The notes under the pieces were generated by a model that saw only the letters and a list, made by a program, of their open reading frames with translations, did no database searches and was not told where the DNA came from. Positions 5,374 through 11,973 of a stretch of 12,234 nucleotides of DNA are shown here, one piece after another. The DNA is from Bacillota bacterium (GTDB taxonomy: Bacteria; Bacillota_C; Negativicutes; JAEYSJ01): NCBI GenBank assembly GCA_023434855.1, contig JAEYSJ010000177.1, positions 1 to 12,234 on the forward strand. The letters run 5' to 3'. Position numbers and translations under genes: made by a program. How positions within the stretch are numbered: position 1 is the first letter of the stretch; each line of letters opens with the position of its first letter.

Positions 5374-6483
5374 GTGAATACACAATGGAATAATCTTTCC
5401 GCCGATAAAAAGAAATTTATAGTTCTTTTTTCACTATTTATCTTCTCGGTTTATTCTTTAGTAACATATATGAGTGCATCATCCATGTATAATAGCAAAT
5501 TAAAATCAGATGCAAATCATGCTGCCAGGATGAACCCTACAGCCGCAGAACCCGGAAAAACCCCTCCCGATCCGCTTCCTGAACAAGGAAATTTCACTAC
5601 CGTAAATGTTGGAACATACGTAGAAGATGTTGATAATTTTTCGATTAAAGATTCAATGTGGACCACCAATTTTTATATATGGTACAGTTGGAAAGGTGAT
5701 AAAAGCCTTGACCCTGGAAGCAAGCTCACTCTTGTTGATGGCATAGTCAATAAGAAAGACTTATTGGAAGACTACCACGATAATAATGGTGTAAATTATC
5801 AACGATATCGTGTTTCCGCCAAACTTATTAAGTTTTTTGATACCTCTCGGGTACCTATTGAAGACCATATGTTAAATATCTATGTAGAGGATGGAGCAAG
5901 AGACGGAAATCAAATCCGTTTTGTTGCTGATCAAAGCTCAAACATCAGTTCAAGATTAAATATACCCGGGTATAAGATCACTAATAAAAGTAACGTTGTG
6001 AAGACCCATACGTATAGAACCACCTACGGTGATCCCAGAATTTCTCCTGATAGCAAAAAAATCTTCTCACAGTATATTGCCGCAGTACAAATCAGCCGTA
6101 TTGATTATGGTTTATACATCAAGATATTCTTATCTCTCTTTGCGGCCTTAGTAATTTCTCTTAGTTCACTCTTCATAAAACCATCTGATATAGGGCCACG
6201 GTTTGCTCTACCCACTGGTGCATATTTTGGTGCCGTCGCGAATTCTTATGTTGTAAATTCACTGTTACCGCCTTCTGGTGCCTTTGGATTAGTAGATTAT
6301 ATTTCTGGCATGGGACTATTTACCATATTCCTAACTATTAGTTTATCCTTAGTATCACATTACTACTTTGTCAGAAAGGACGAAAAAGATTTATCAAATA
6401 TATTAGATAGAGCCATGTTTATCGTCGTTGGTCTAAGTTGCTTGGTAGCTAACATTGTTATACCTTGGTGTGCCAGAGGATAA
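5374..6483 (+). CDS. Pentameric ligand-gated ion channel-like membrane protein
   Basis: 369 residues. An N-terminal membrane helix (about 13-34) is followed by a Pro-rich linker (53-70), a soluble beta-rich domain (75-235) and four C-terminal membrane segments (about 247-268, 276-296, 305-332, 345-365). In the soluble domain, Val-x-Val-Gly-Thr-Tyr-Val-Glu-Asp-Val-Asp, then a Tyr-Ile-Trp-Tyr-Ser-Trp stretch, and Phe-Phe-Asp-Thr-Ser-Arg-Val-Pro-Ile-Glu-Asp-His (154-165), resemble conserved pLGIC positions (first strand, Trp of loop D, Phe-Pro-Phe-Asp region). The four-helix end also fits. Differences are the extra N-terminal helix and no Cys-loop cysteines. The GTG start is the only one in frame; its nearest ribosome binding site, GAGAGGGG, is rather distant (about 13 bases). 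Channel function and ligand are inference; it could be a related non-channel sensor. Confidence 0.6.
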   Translation: MNTQWNNLSADKKKFIVLFSLFIFSVYSLVTYMSASSMYNSKLKSDANHAARMNPTAAEPGKTPPDPLPEQGNFTTVNVGTYVEDVDNFSIKDSMWTTNFYIWYSWKGDKSLDPGSKLTLVDGIVNKKDLLEDYHDNNGVNYQRYRVSAKLIKFFDTSRVPIEDHMLNIYVEDGARDGNQIRFVADQSSNISSRLNIPGYKITNKSNVVKTHTYRTTYGDPRISPDSKKIFSQYIAAVQISRIDYGLYIKIFLSLFAALVISLSSLFIKPSDIGPRFALPTGAYFGAVANSYVVNSLLPPSGAFGLVDYISGMGLFTIFLTISLSLVSHYYFVRKDEKDLSNILDRAMFIVVGLSCLVANIVIPWCARG

Positions 6484-6507
6484 AATTAAACGATACAACT
6501 AAAAATG

Positions 6508-6585
6508 CTTTTGCCTATGACAAAGCCAGCATTCCTGTTAGACTGTGGGAAATGCTGGCTCACTAAATTATACTTACGGCAAAAG
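6508..6585. terminator. Nested hairpins downstream of the channel-like gene
   Basis: An inner stem pairs AGCCAGCATTCC (6524-6535) with GGGAAATGCTGGCT (6547-6560). An outer stem pairs CTTTTGCC (6508-6515) with GGCAAAAG (6578-6585). It begins 25 bases after the stop codon. No long T-tract follows, so termination may be inefficient, or the nested structure may protect the transcript end. Confidence 0.6.
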
Positions 6586-6615
6586 TACTCAGCTCTGTAC
6601 CAATTCTAGATCGAC

Positions 6616-6664
6616 AAAACAGAAAATTCCTCGTTGTCCTGCCAGACAAAGAGGAATCTGTTTT
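6616..6664 (-). terminator. Terminator of the RMD1-family gene
   Basis: The stem is AAAACAG/CTGTTTT, continuing after a three-base bulge as ATTCCTC/GAGGAAT. It overlaps the last bases of the stop codon of the minus-strand gene, so termination or 3'-end protection is immediate. Only four T residues end each arm. It could also serve the converging plus-strand transcript. Confidence 0.6.
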
Positions 6665-7502
6665 ATAGCAAATGTCGTATGTTATCTGCTGCAATACTGA
6701 TTACCGCCAGGACAATTTCAACTATGAGCAGGGCGATGATCACCCATTCCAGCCGGGTACCACGCTTGGCATGTGCAAGCTCGGCAAAAACTGTTGTGAT
6801 GTCCATGAGTACATCAGTCTTATGTTTAATAATATCGTAACGGGCATTAAGCTCGAAAATAGAATTCAGTTCATCGAATAAATTGCTGGCCTCCTCATTA
6901 TCCCAGGTAATATCCGGCTTATCAAGCAACATAATGGAAGAAATGGTATTTATCTTAAAGCCGAGAATCCGGGCAGCAGTATTTGCCAGTTGTTCGTCTG
7001 AAACCAGCAAATGCCCTTTTTTCAGCTGAGTAATAGTATCCTCGATTTCATCTAATAGCATATTGATATCATTTTCAATCCGTTCAAGGGCGACGGATTT
7101 TGCCAGGACTGTAATTACGATATCGCGATGATAACTTGCTTCATCGGGAATTATTATATAATCATTGTTGATTGCCGGTTGTTCTTCAGCAGATACTTCT
7201 ATTTTATAGTCATCAGTATACTCGAAATTATTGACTGTAGAAAGGTTCTTATCAATTTCCGCCAGATAGCGAAGGGCGTCACTTATTTCATGATGTTCAC
7301 AATCCATAAACACCATACTGCCAAAGGGATAAATATAGATTAACTTGTTCTCAGGCTTATTAAGCACTCCTTTAAGGAATACTTCACTTAACGCCAGACA
7401 ATCCTCCCACTTAAACTTACGATTGATACCGAAATGCCTGGCAATTTTGTTAAGGTTTATTTCACTTGTCAATGCAACCGCTTTAAATTGTGAAACCGCC
7501 AC
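6663..7502 (-). CDS. RMD1/DUF155 family membrane-anchored protein
   Basis: 279 residues. The family pattern is visible as Tyr-Ile-Tyr-Pro-Phe-Gly-Ser-Met-Val-Phe-Met-Asp (56-67), the helical Ala-Lys-Ser-Val-Ala-Leu-Glu-Arg-Ile-Glu (134-143), and a long helical C-terminal half ending in one membrane segment (about 253-273) with a short tail. That layout matches the YagE/RMD1/DUF155 family, whose eukaryotic members act in meiosis (yeast RMD1) and mitochondrial translation (RMND1). The bacterial role is unknown. The GTG start is preceded at about ten bases by AAAGGA and by an extended -10 promoter. It lies 83 bases downstream of speD in the same direction and may also receive read-through from it. 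Confidence 0.8.
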   Translation of the reverse strand: MAVSQFKAVALTSEINLNKIARHFGINRKFKWEDCLALSEVFLKGVLNKPENKLIYIYPFGSMVFMDCEHHEISDALRYLAEIDKNLSTVNNFEYTDDYKIEVSAEEQPAINNDYIIIPDEASYHRDIVITVLAKSVALERIENDINMLLDEIEDTITQLKKGHLLVSDEQLANTAARILGFKINTISSIMLLDKPDITWDNEEASNLFDELNSIFELNARYDIIKHKTDVLMDITTVFAELAHAKRGTRLEWVIIALLIVEIVLAVISIAADNIRHLL

Positions 7503-7534
7503 TGTACATCATTCCTTTGGTTAACACTACAACT

Positions 7535-7543
7535 GTTATACCA
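7535..7543 (-). promoter_or_regulatory. Extended -10 promoter of the RMD1-family gene
   Basis: On the minus strand TGGTATAAC fits the extended -10 pattern. A possible -35 TTGTGA lies upstream with a short 15-base spacer. The predicted transcript start near 7528 leaves a leader of about 26 bases with the AAAGGA ribosome binding site. Confidence 0.5.
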
Positions 7544-7585
7544 TATTGTTCCATGTCACAAATTATTCCATATCGGAATTGTAAT

Positions 7586-8407
7586 TTACATTTTGGGAAT
7601 GTTTTTTCCATAGAATATTTCTACCATTTCCTTTTTTAACTGTTGCTTAATTTTTTTCTTTTCACCAGGCAATAGTTCCTTTTTTGCTGTTCCAAACAAA
7701 TAATTATCCAGATCAAATTCTTTTAAAATCATCTTTGTATGAAAGATATTCTCCTGGTATACATTAACATCAATCATCTGATATAGATCACGTGTTTCTT
7801 TACAAATATAATTCTGAATAGAATTAATTTTATGATCGATATAAAACTTTTTACCATCAAGATCTCTAGTAAATCCCCTTACCCGGTAGTCCACAATCAC
7901 AATGTCGGAACTGAAGCTGTTTATAAGATAATCCAATGCTTTTAGCGGTGAAATTTCCCCACAGGTTGAAACATCGATATCAGCCCGAAAAGTACTAATC
8001 CCTTTGTCAGGATGAGTTTCCGGATAGGTGTGAACAGTAATATGACTCTTATCTAAATGTGCAGCAATGGCATCTTGCTTAAAAAACGGCTGTAAGCAAG
8101 CAGCCGCTTCTTTTGTCTCTGAACCGGCTTTCGTATCATCCTCGCAAATCAGCATGGTGACACTTGCTCCTTGGGGTTCATAGTCCTGGCTGGCAACATT
8201 GAGAATAGTGGCCCCGATCATCTGGGCTACCTCTGTCAGAATGGCAGTAAGCCGCTCGGTATCATACTCTTCGTCAATATAAGCTATATATTCGTCACGG
8301 TGTTGTGACGTCTTGGCGTAACAAATATCGTACATATTGAAACTGAGTGTCTTGGTCAAATTATTGAAACCATAAAGCTTTAACTTTTTGATTGTCTTAA
8401 CTTCCAT
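7586..8407 (-). CDS. speD: S-adenosylmethionine decarboxylase proenzyme (SpeD)
   Basis: 273 residues, close to the Escherichia coli enzyme (264) and strongly similar to it throughout, for example Leu-Tyr-Gly-Phe-Asn-Asn-Leu-Thr-Lys near the start and Asp-Val-Asn-Val-Tyr-Gln-Glu-Asn near residue 213. It decarboxylates S-adenosylmethionine to supply aminopropyl groups for spermidine. The proenzyme cleaves itself between Lys120 and Ser121 (Asp-Lys-Ser-His-Ile-Thr-Val-His), giving the pyruvoyl cofactor; the catalytic cysteine is Cys149 in Val-Ser-Thr-Cys-Gly. The ATG at 8407 is chosen because AAGGAG lies eight bases before it; an in-frame TTG at 8455 would add 16 residues with no homology. The residues 87-112 insert region differs from E. 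coli. No spermidine synthase gene is in the window. Confidence 0.96.
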   Translation of the reverse strand: MEVKTIKKLKLYGFNNLTKTLSFNMYDICYAKTSQHRDEYIAYIDEEYDTERLTAILTEVAQMIGATILNVASQDYEPQGASVTMLICEDDTKAGSETKEAAACLQPFFKQDAIAAHLDKSHITVHTYPETHPDKGISTFRADIDVSTCGEISPLKALDYLINSFSSDIVIVDYRVRGFTRDLDGKKFYIDHKINSIQNYICKETRDLYQMIDVNVYQENIFHTKMILKEFDLDNYLFGTAKKELLPGEKKKIKQQLKKEMVEIFYGKNIPKM

Positions 8408-8503
8408 GCTGCTTACTCCTTCAACCATATTTCTTTGTAACTTTTTACGCAGCAAGTTAATTGGTTTTTCCTTGATTTCACAAGAACACTTCGTCTTGCC
8501 GAA

Positions 8504-8532
8504 GTTATAACTTTTCGGGAAAGCGTAAACAA
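8504..8532 (-). promoter_or_regulatory. speD promoter with shared CCCGAAAAGTTATAA block
   Basis: On the minus strand: -35 TTGTTT (8527-8532), 17-base spacer ending CCCGAAAAGT, -10 TATAAC (8504-8509). The -10 lies inside the near-palindrome CCGAAAAGTTATAACTTCGG, whose core AAGTTATAACTT is perfectly palindromic. The predicted start near 8497 gives a leader of about 90 bases. In that leader two mutually exclusive small stems, CAAGA/TCTTG and CTTG/CAAG, can form before the speD ribosome binding site. Confidence 0.65.
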
Positions 8533-8566
8533 GTTAGATTTGCCTGCCATTTGACCGATAAGCAAC

Positions 8567-9124
8567 TTAAATTCTCCCCAGTCCAGAAACCGGAACTTTT
8601 TTTGTAAATTGTGAGAATTGGTTTGCTGAAGATACTATGCAATATGGTCTATACCGCTTATTGATATGCTTTTCTAAGTAGTCAATAAACTTGGCCTGCC
8701 TGGGTTCAATTTTGTACCTGGCCATCTGGGTTGAAAAGAACTCAAGCTTATCAATTTCCGGAAACTGCTGAAAGATTCCCGATTTTTCAGGCCACTCCAT
8801 CTCAAATAAATTGCTGTTTACGGTGAGAGAAGTATCACAGTCTCCGGCAAAAGCCCAGGCATATACTCTTTTCCCGTCAGTATCGATGACACGGCCTAAG
8901 AAAGCCAGGTTTTGCAAAGTGGGAGAAAAACCCGTTTCTTCAGTGAACTCCCGGATGGCAGTCTGCATTAAAGATTCGTTTACTTCCATTCCTCCCTTGG
9001 GAATTCCCCAATAGCCATCATCTTTGCCGGCATAGTATGGTCCCCCCGGGTGGGCTAATAACACTTCCAAGCAACCCTTTTTTAACCTATACATTAACAA
9101 TCCAGCGCTAATAGTAAGAAACAT
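8567..9124 (-). CDS. NUDIX hydrolase
   Basis: 185 residues. A complete Nudix box G-x5-E-x7-R-E-x2-E-E-x-G-x lies at residues 44-66 (Gly-Gly-Met-Glu-Val-Asn-Glu, then Arg-Glu-Phe-Thr-Glu-Glu-Thr-Gly-Phe), with all metal-binding glutamates present. The preceding Leu-Leu-Ala-His-Pro-Gly-Gly-Pro and Trp-Gly-Ile-Pro-Lys-Gly are typical of a bacterial group annotated as NTP or dinucleoside polyphosphate pyrophosphohydrolases. The substrate cannot be assigned. The domain appears complete near residue 155; the last 30 residues are a basic, polar extension not expected in the family. AGGA lies about eight bases before the ATG. The gene ends 35 bases before the speD -35 box with no terminator seen, so read-through into speD is possible. 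Confidence 0.9.
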   Translation of the reverse strand: MFLTISAGLLMYRLKKGCLEVLLAHPGGPYYAGKDDGYWGIPKGGMEVNESLMQTAIREFTEETGFSPTLQNLAFLGRVIDTDGKRVYAWAFAGDCDTSLTVNSNLFEMEWPEKSGIFQQFPEIDKLEFFSTQMARYKIEPRQAKFIDYLEKHINKRYRPYCIVSSANQFSQFTKKVPVSGLGRI

Positions 9125-9422
9125 GGCTTTTCCTCACTTCCGTTTTGTTTTAATTATTCCTGGTACATGCTATTTACTACCTAAACAGATACACAATGCT
9201 ACTTTTACATTAGCATAAAAGAAATAATAGTGAATTAACGGATTGTTAACATTGGGTTAAAAAATTTTCCCCGATGCTAAGCGCCCTGGAAGCCGCACAG
9301 CAAAGACATATCTGGTTTGTACGTTGTAACGCTCAACGACGAAGAGGGTATTTTGTAACAGTCTTTGATATCAAAAAAGCCCGCTTTGTCACAAGCGAGC
9401 TTTTTTTCCAATAAAGTAAATT
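9125..9422. other. Intergenic region upstream of the NUDIX gene
   Basis: It contains a small inverted repeat ATGCTA/TAGCAT (9196-9201 and 9211-9216), a short plus-strand open frame with no ribosome binding site (9274-9414) and the bidirectional terminator (9373-9407). The NUDIX promoter must lie here on the minus strand, but I see no convincing -35/-10 pair. Confidence 0.45.
9373..9407. terminator. Bidirectional intrinsic terminator
   Basis: AAAAAAGC and CGCTT pair with AAGCG and GCTTTTTTT around a short loop, with one C-A mismatch. T-runs end both strands. It lies 16 bases after the stop codon of the coiled-coil gene on the minus strand, which it most probably serves. Confidence 0.85.
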
Positions 9423-9812
9423 CTATTTGGGGTTACTGTCGTCACATAAACTTTTTTTATAATTTGTTAATGTTTTTTTACTCTCCTGGATTATCTCCTC
9501 GATTTGCGATATTACTTCTTTTAATTCATCCCGGCGCTGCTGCTGAAATTGTTCCTCATATTCTTTAATTTTCTTCAAAACTTCACTGCTTAATTCTTCA
9601 TTTTGAGAGTCTTTTATTTTTTTTAGTTCTTTATGTGTTTTTTCTACTTCCCTTTCGAATTGCTCAATTCCCTCTTCAGCCACATTTACAACTTTTTTTA
9701 TTTGTTTGCCAGCATCTTTAATGTCCTGAAGCAGTTTGCTGTCCGCTTCCGTCAGTTGCAGAATATTTGCTAATTTGGTTTTTGTTTGTTTTACTTCACT
9801 TTCAAAATCCAT
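9423..9812 (-). CDS. Hypothetical coiled-coil protein
   Basis: 129 residues, strongly charged (Lys, Glu, Gln rich) and almost free of proline until the end, with heptad-like spacing of Leu, Ile and Val from about residue 10 to 118. It should form one long alpha-helical coiled coil in the cytoplasm. No signal peptide or membrane segment is present. The single cysteine is near the C-terminus (122). GGGGGG lies about ten bases before the ATG. It follows the 64-residue gene by 135 bases in the same direction and is closed by a strong terminator, so the two may form a small operon. I recognise no family; phasin-like, envelope-associated or cytoskeletal roles would all be guesses. Confidence 0.75.
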   Translation of the reverse strand: MDFESEVKQTKTKLANILQLTEADSKLLQDIKDAGKQIKKVVNVAEEGIEQFEREVEKTHKELKKIKDSQNEELSSEVLKKIKEYEEQFQQQRRDELKEVISQIEEIIQESKKTLTNYKKSLCDDSNPK

Positions 9813-9947
9813 TTGTTTCGCCCCCCGTCATATAATTACTCAGGTATGGATTTGGACACTTGTAAGTAAGTCTGTTTCCATTATTCCATATAAGCGCTTT
9901 TTTCTGGTTTTTAGAAAGCTAAACCAGCAATTAACTTCCACAGTCCA

Positions 9948-10142
9948 TTAGGCCGATTTATTTAGATGATCGATAAGTTCATCTGCTGTCCATAATCCGT
10001 TCACTACTTCCGAAATTATTTTCTCGATATTTTTGTTTTCTAACGTTGCATCAATCAGGTGAGGCCCCAAATCACTGAAAATCACCCTATATTTGTTTTC
10101 CACCACCCAACTATCCCGTAATAACCACCGTCGTTTAAGCAT
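9948..10142 (-). CDS. Small hypothetical protein
   Basis: 64 residues, start supported by AAAGGGGG nine bases before the ATG and by a plausible promoter upstream. The first 30 residues are rich in Arg, Trp and beta-prone residues (Lys-Arg-Arg-Trp-Leu-Leu-Arg-Asp-Ser-Trp). The second half looks helical (Asn-Ile-Glu-Lys-Ile-Ile-Ser-Glu-Val) and acidic. There is no membrane segment, signal peptide or cysteine. The first 20 residues might suit nucleic acid or partner binding, but no family is recognised. It probably shares a transcript with the coiled-coil gene. A 24-base hairpin with an A-run after it (9904-9927) lies between them, not a normal terminator. Confidence 0.7.
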   Translation of the reverse strand: MLKRRWLLRDSWVVENKYRVIFSDLGPHLIDATLENKNIEKIISEVVNGLWTADELIDHLNKSA

Positions 10143-10193
10143 GTTAGTTATCCCCCTTTCACACTAAAAAGCCGCCGCCCACTAAAATAACAT

Positions 10194-10222
10194 GCTATAA
10201 GGAAAAACATGAAAGTTTTCAA
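10194..10222 (-). promoter_or_regulatory. Promoter of the 64-residue gene
   Basis: On the minus strand: -35 TTGAAA (10217-10222), 17-base spacer, -10 TATAGC (10194-10199). The inverted repeat AAAGTT-TTC-AACTTT, spanning 10212-10226, overlaps the -35 box and could be an operator. The predicted leader is about 45 bases. Confidence 0.45.
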
Positions 10223-10344
10223 CTTTGAAGGATTTAAGCCAGGTTTTTGTCAGTGTCCTTCTCCAACATCATCTCTACTTTTTACTATTTACTATTTGTT
10301 GCTGCATAAATCCTCCATGAAGCATTCCAGGCAATATTGGCAAT

Positions 10345-10384
10345 AAAAAAACCCAGGATACCGGGAAGCCGCGTAAATCCTAGG
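10345..10384 (-). terminator. Intrinsic terminator of the first response regulator transcript
   Basis: On the minus strand CCTAGGAT pairs with ATCCTGGG (eight pairs, one G-U) around a 17-base loop, followed immediately by seven T residues. It lies about 170 bases after the response regulator stop codon, so the transcript has a long 3' untranslated end. Confidence 0.75.
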
Positions 10385-10555
10385 CTTAGCCATATATTCC
10401 ATTGGCAGGCACTTAACTTAAATTAATAAAAATTTAACAATTTTATAAGAAGGAACATAAATTTCTCCATTAATCCACAGTATAATCACTTGATTCTCTC
10501 TTTCACGAAAAGATTAAATTCCGATCTTAGTTCAGTAAAGTAACACCAACCAGAT

Positions 10556-10984
10556 TTACAGAACTGAGGGAACCTTAACAATGGATAATAGTCCACTAAG
10601 ATTCTGGATAGCTGTGCTAAATTCATCATACTGAATTGGCTTAGTAATAAAGAGATTGCAGCCTAAGCCATAACAGCGCTCTACATCCTGGGGAATATCG
10701 GTGGTAGTCAGGATAATTACCGGAATTCTTTTTGTCTGCTCGTTGGCTTTAATTCGCTCCAAGACCCGGTAGCCATCAAGGACAGGAAGGTTTAGGTCTA
10801 ACAGGATCAGCAGGCCCTCTTCTTCTCCCTGTTCAGCAAGAGAGGTATTTAGATACTCAAGAATAGTCTGGCCATTGTTAAAATACATGATATCATGTAG
10901 TATCCCCCCGCGGCGCAAGTTTTTTTCAATTAAGCGGGCATGACCAGGGTCATCTTCAACCAACAATATTTTGACCGGTGACAT
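10556..10984 (-). CDS. Receiver-only response regulator (Rcp1-like)
   Basis: 142 residues comprising a single receiver domain without an output domain. The acidic pocket Glu10-Asp11-Asp12, phosphorylation site Asp63 (Leu-Leu-Asp-Leu-Asn-Leu-Pro), Thr93-95 and Lys115 (Thr-Lys-Pro) are all present, so it should be phosphorylatable. The sequence Glu-Asp-Asp-Pro-Gly-His-Ala-Arg-Leu-Ile-Glu resembles the small Rcp1-type regulators that pair with phytochrome or PAS kinases. A GGAAGGAGC ribosome binding site lies six bases before the ATG. It follows the broken kinase gene by 14 bases, so its original kinase partner appears lost. It is about 70 percent identical to the regulator at 11513-11932. Confidence 0.92.
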   Translation of the reverse strand: MSPVKILLVEDDPGHARLIEKNLRRGGILHDIMYFNNGQTILEYLNTSLAEQGEEEGLLILLDLNLPVLDGYRVLERIKANEQTKRIPVIILTTTDIPQDVERCYGLGCNLFITKPIQYDEFSTAIQNLSGLLSIVKVPSVL

Positions 10985-10998
10985 TTTTTAGCTCCTTC

Positions 10999-11330
10999 CT
11001 AAAATAAGGCAGTTAATGAAAAATCGCAGCGCCTTTTTGGTATACTAAAGTTCATTTTAGTTCCAATCCCAAATTCCGATTCACACCACGCCTTACCGCC
11101 TAACTGACGGACCTGAGTCCTGACATAAGCTAAACCCATACCTGCCGCACTTTATTTTCTAACTCTGCATTCAAGTCAAGAAGTTCCTTTTCCGCCTTTT
11201 TCCGCCGTGCACGATTAATCAGCAGTTGAATAACCAGAACAGTTTCCAACAATATCAGAGCAATTATCCCGAGTATTTGCCACTGGTGAGACTCCAACTC
11301 AAGTATTTTAATGCAGTCAAACGACAACAT
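10999..11330 (-). pseudogene. Broken sensor histidine kinase with its core deleted
   Basis: The open frame from 11330 to 11130 (66 residues) has one membrane segment (about residues 18-39) followed by Asn-Arg-Ala-Arg-Arg-Lys-Lys-Ala-Glu and a helix ending Glu-Leu-Glu-Asn-Lys-Val-Arg-Gln. This is the normal linker into a kinase. It then shifts frame and stops. In another frame, from about 11148 to 10999, the end of a histidine kinase ATPase domain is readable: Gly-Met-Gly-Leu-Ala (G2 box), Gln-Leu-Gly-Gly-Lys-Ala-Trp-Cys-Glu-Ser, and Gly-Ile-Gly-Thr-Lys-Met-Asn-Phe. The phosphoacceptor histidine domain and the N, G1 and F boxes are missing. The start (AAGGATG before ATG) looks translatable, so a small membrane peptide may still be made. 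A possible promoter TTGCAT/TAATAT lies just upstream. Confidence 0.8.
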
Positions 11331-11512
11331 ATTTGTTCATCCTTCGCGTTAAAACCATCTTATATTACAATTATTTGCCGACAAAATGCAAATTCCTGTC
11401 GAAAATCATAAAATAGTTATATTTTTTATTATAGGATGGCGGAGGAGAACACTTTGTTCCGAGACACACATAATAAATTCCCCTGGAACAATTGAGCAAC
11501 TAAACAGCAGGA

Positions 11513-11932
11513 TTATGGAACTTTTACGATAGACAAAAGCATCCCTAAATTACGAACAGCAGCACAAAGCTCATCATACTGAACAGGCTTGGTAACAAAA
11601 ATATTACAGCCTAAATCGTAACATCTGTCAACTTCCTGGGGAACGTCGGTTGTAGTCAATATTATGACTGGAATTTTTTTGGTCCGCTCGTCAGATTTAA
11701 TTCTTTCCAATACCTGATACCCGTCTAAAACGGGCAGATTTAAGTCGAGAAGAATTAGCAGGCATTCATACATGCCCTGTTCACAGGAAATCGACCCCAG
11801 ATAATCGAGAGCTCCCTGGCCGTTATCAATAAATATTATTTCATTTGTAATTCCGGCTCGCCGCAGATTTTTTTCAATTAGCCGGGCATGGCCGGGATCA
11901 TCTTCTACTAGCAAAATCTTAATCGATTTCAT
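11513..11932 (-). CDS. Receiver-only response regulator (Rcp1-like), paralog
   Basis: 139 residues, one receiver domain only. Glu10-Asp11-Asp12, Asp63 (phosphorylation site), the Leu-Thr-Thr-Thr-Asp stretch and Lys115 are intact. By hand alignment about 98 of 139 positions are identical to the regulator at 10556-10984. The first 25 residues, the Asp63 region and the last eight residues are nearly identical, while helix 2 and the following loop (residues 30-57) vary. The upstream sequence TTAGGAAGGGGCTAAA is also shared with the paralog (TTAGGAAGGAGCTAAA), so the duplication includes the ribosome binding site. It starts 41 bases after the PAS-protein stop codon. Downstream an inverted repeat TTGTTCC/GGAACAA (11454-11491) lacks a T-tract. 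Confidence 0.92.
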   Translation of the reverse strand: MKSIKILLVEDDPGHARLIEKNLRRAGITNEIIFIDNGQGALDYLGSISCEQGMYECLLILLDLNLPVLDGYQVLERIKSDERTKKIPVIILTTTDVPQEVDRCYDLGCNIFVTKPVQYDELCAAVRNLGMLLSIVKVP

Positions 11933-11973
11933 AAATTTAGCCCCTTCCTAATATAATACCAAATTCAATGATT

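Larger units (their letters stand above)
10143..10555. other. Intergenic region after the first response regulator
   Basis: Over 400 bases with no firm gene. It holds the promoter of the 64-residue gene, a doubtful 45-codon plus-strand frame (10209-10346) and the terminator at 10345-10384. From 10385 to 10555 I see only AT-rich sequence with no recognisable structure or open frame. Confidence 0.5.

Noticed and set aside
6672..6881. Plus-strand frame opposite the RMD1-family gene
   Set aside because: It is antisense to a convincing gene and has no supporting start signals.
8408..8455. Longer speD start at a TTG
   Set aside because: The extra 16 residues have no counterpart in the family, and AAGGAG is correctly placed for the internal ATG.
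10340..10400. Riboswitch near 10350 on the minus strand
   Set aside because: The stem followed by seven T residues is fully explained as an intrinsic terminator.
11513..11932. Response regulator duplication as a very recent event or assembly artefact
   Set aside because: The two proteins differ at about 30 percent of positions, so the duplication is old and both copies are real.
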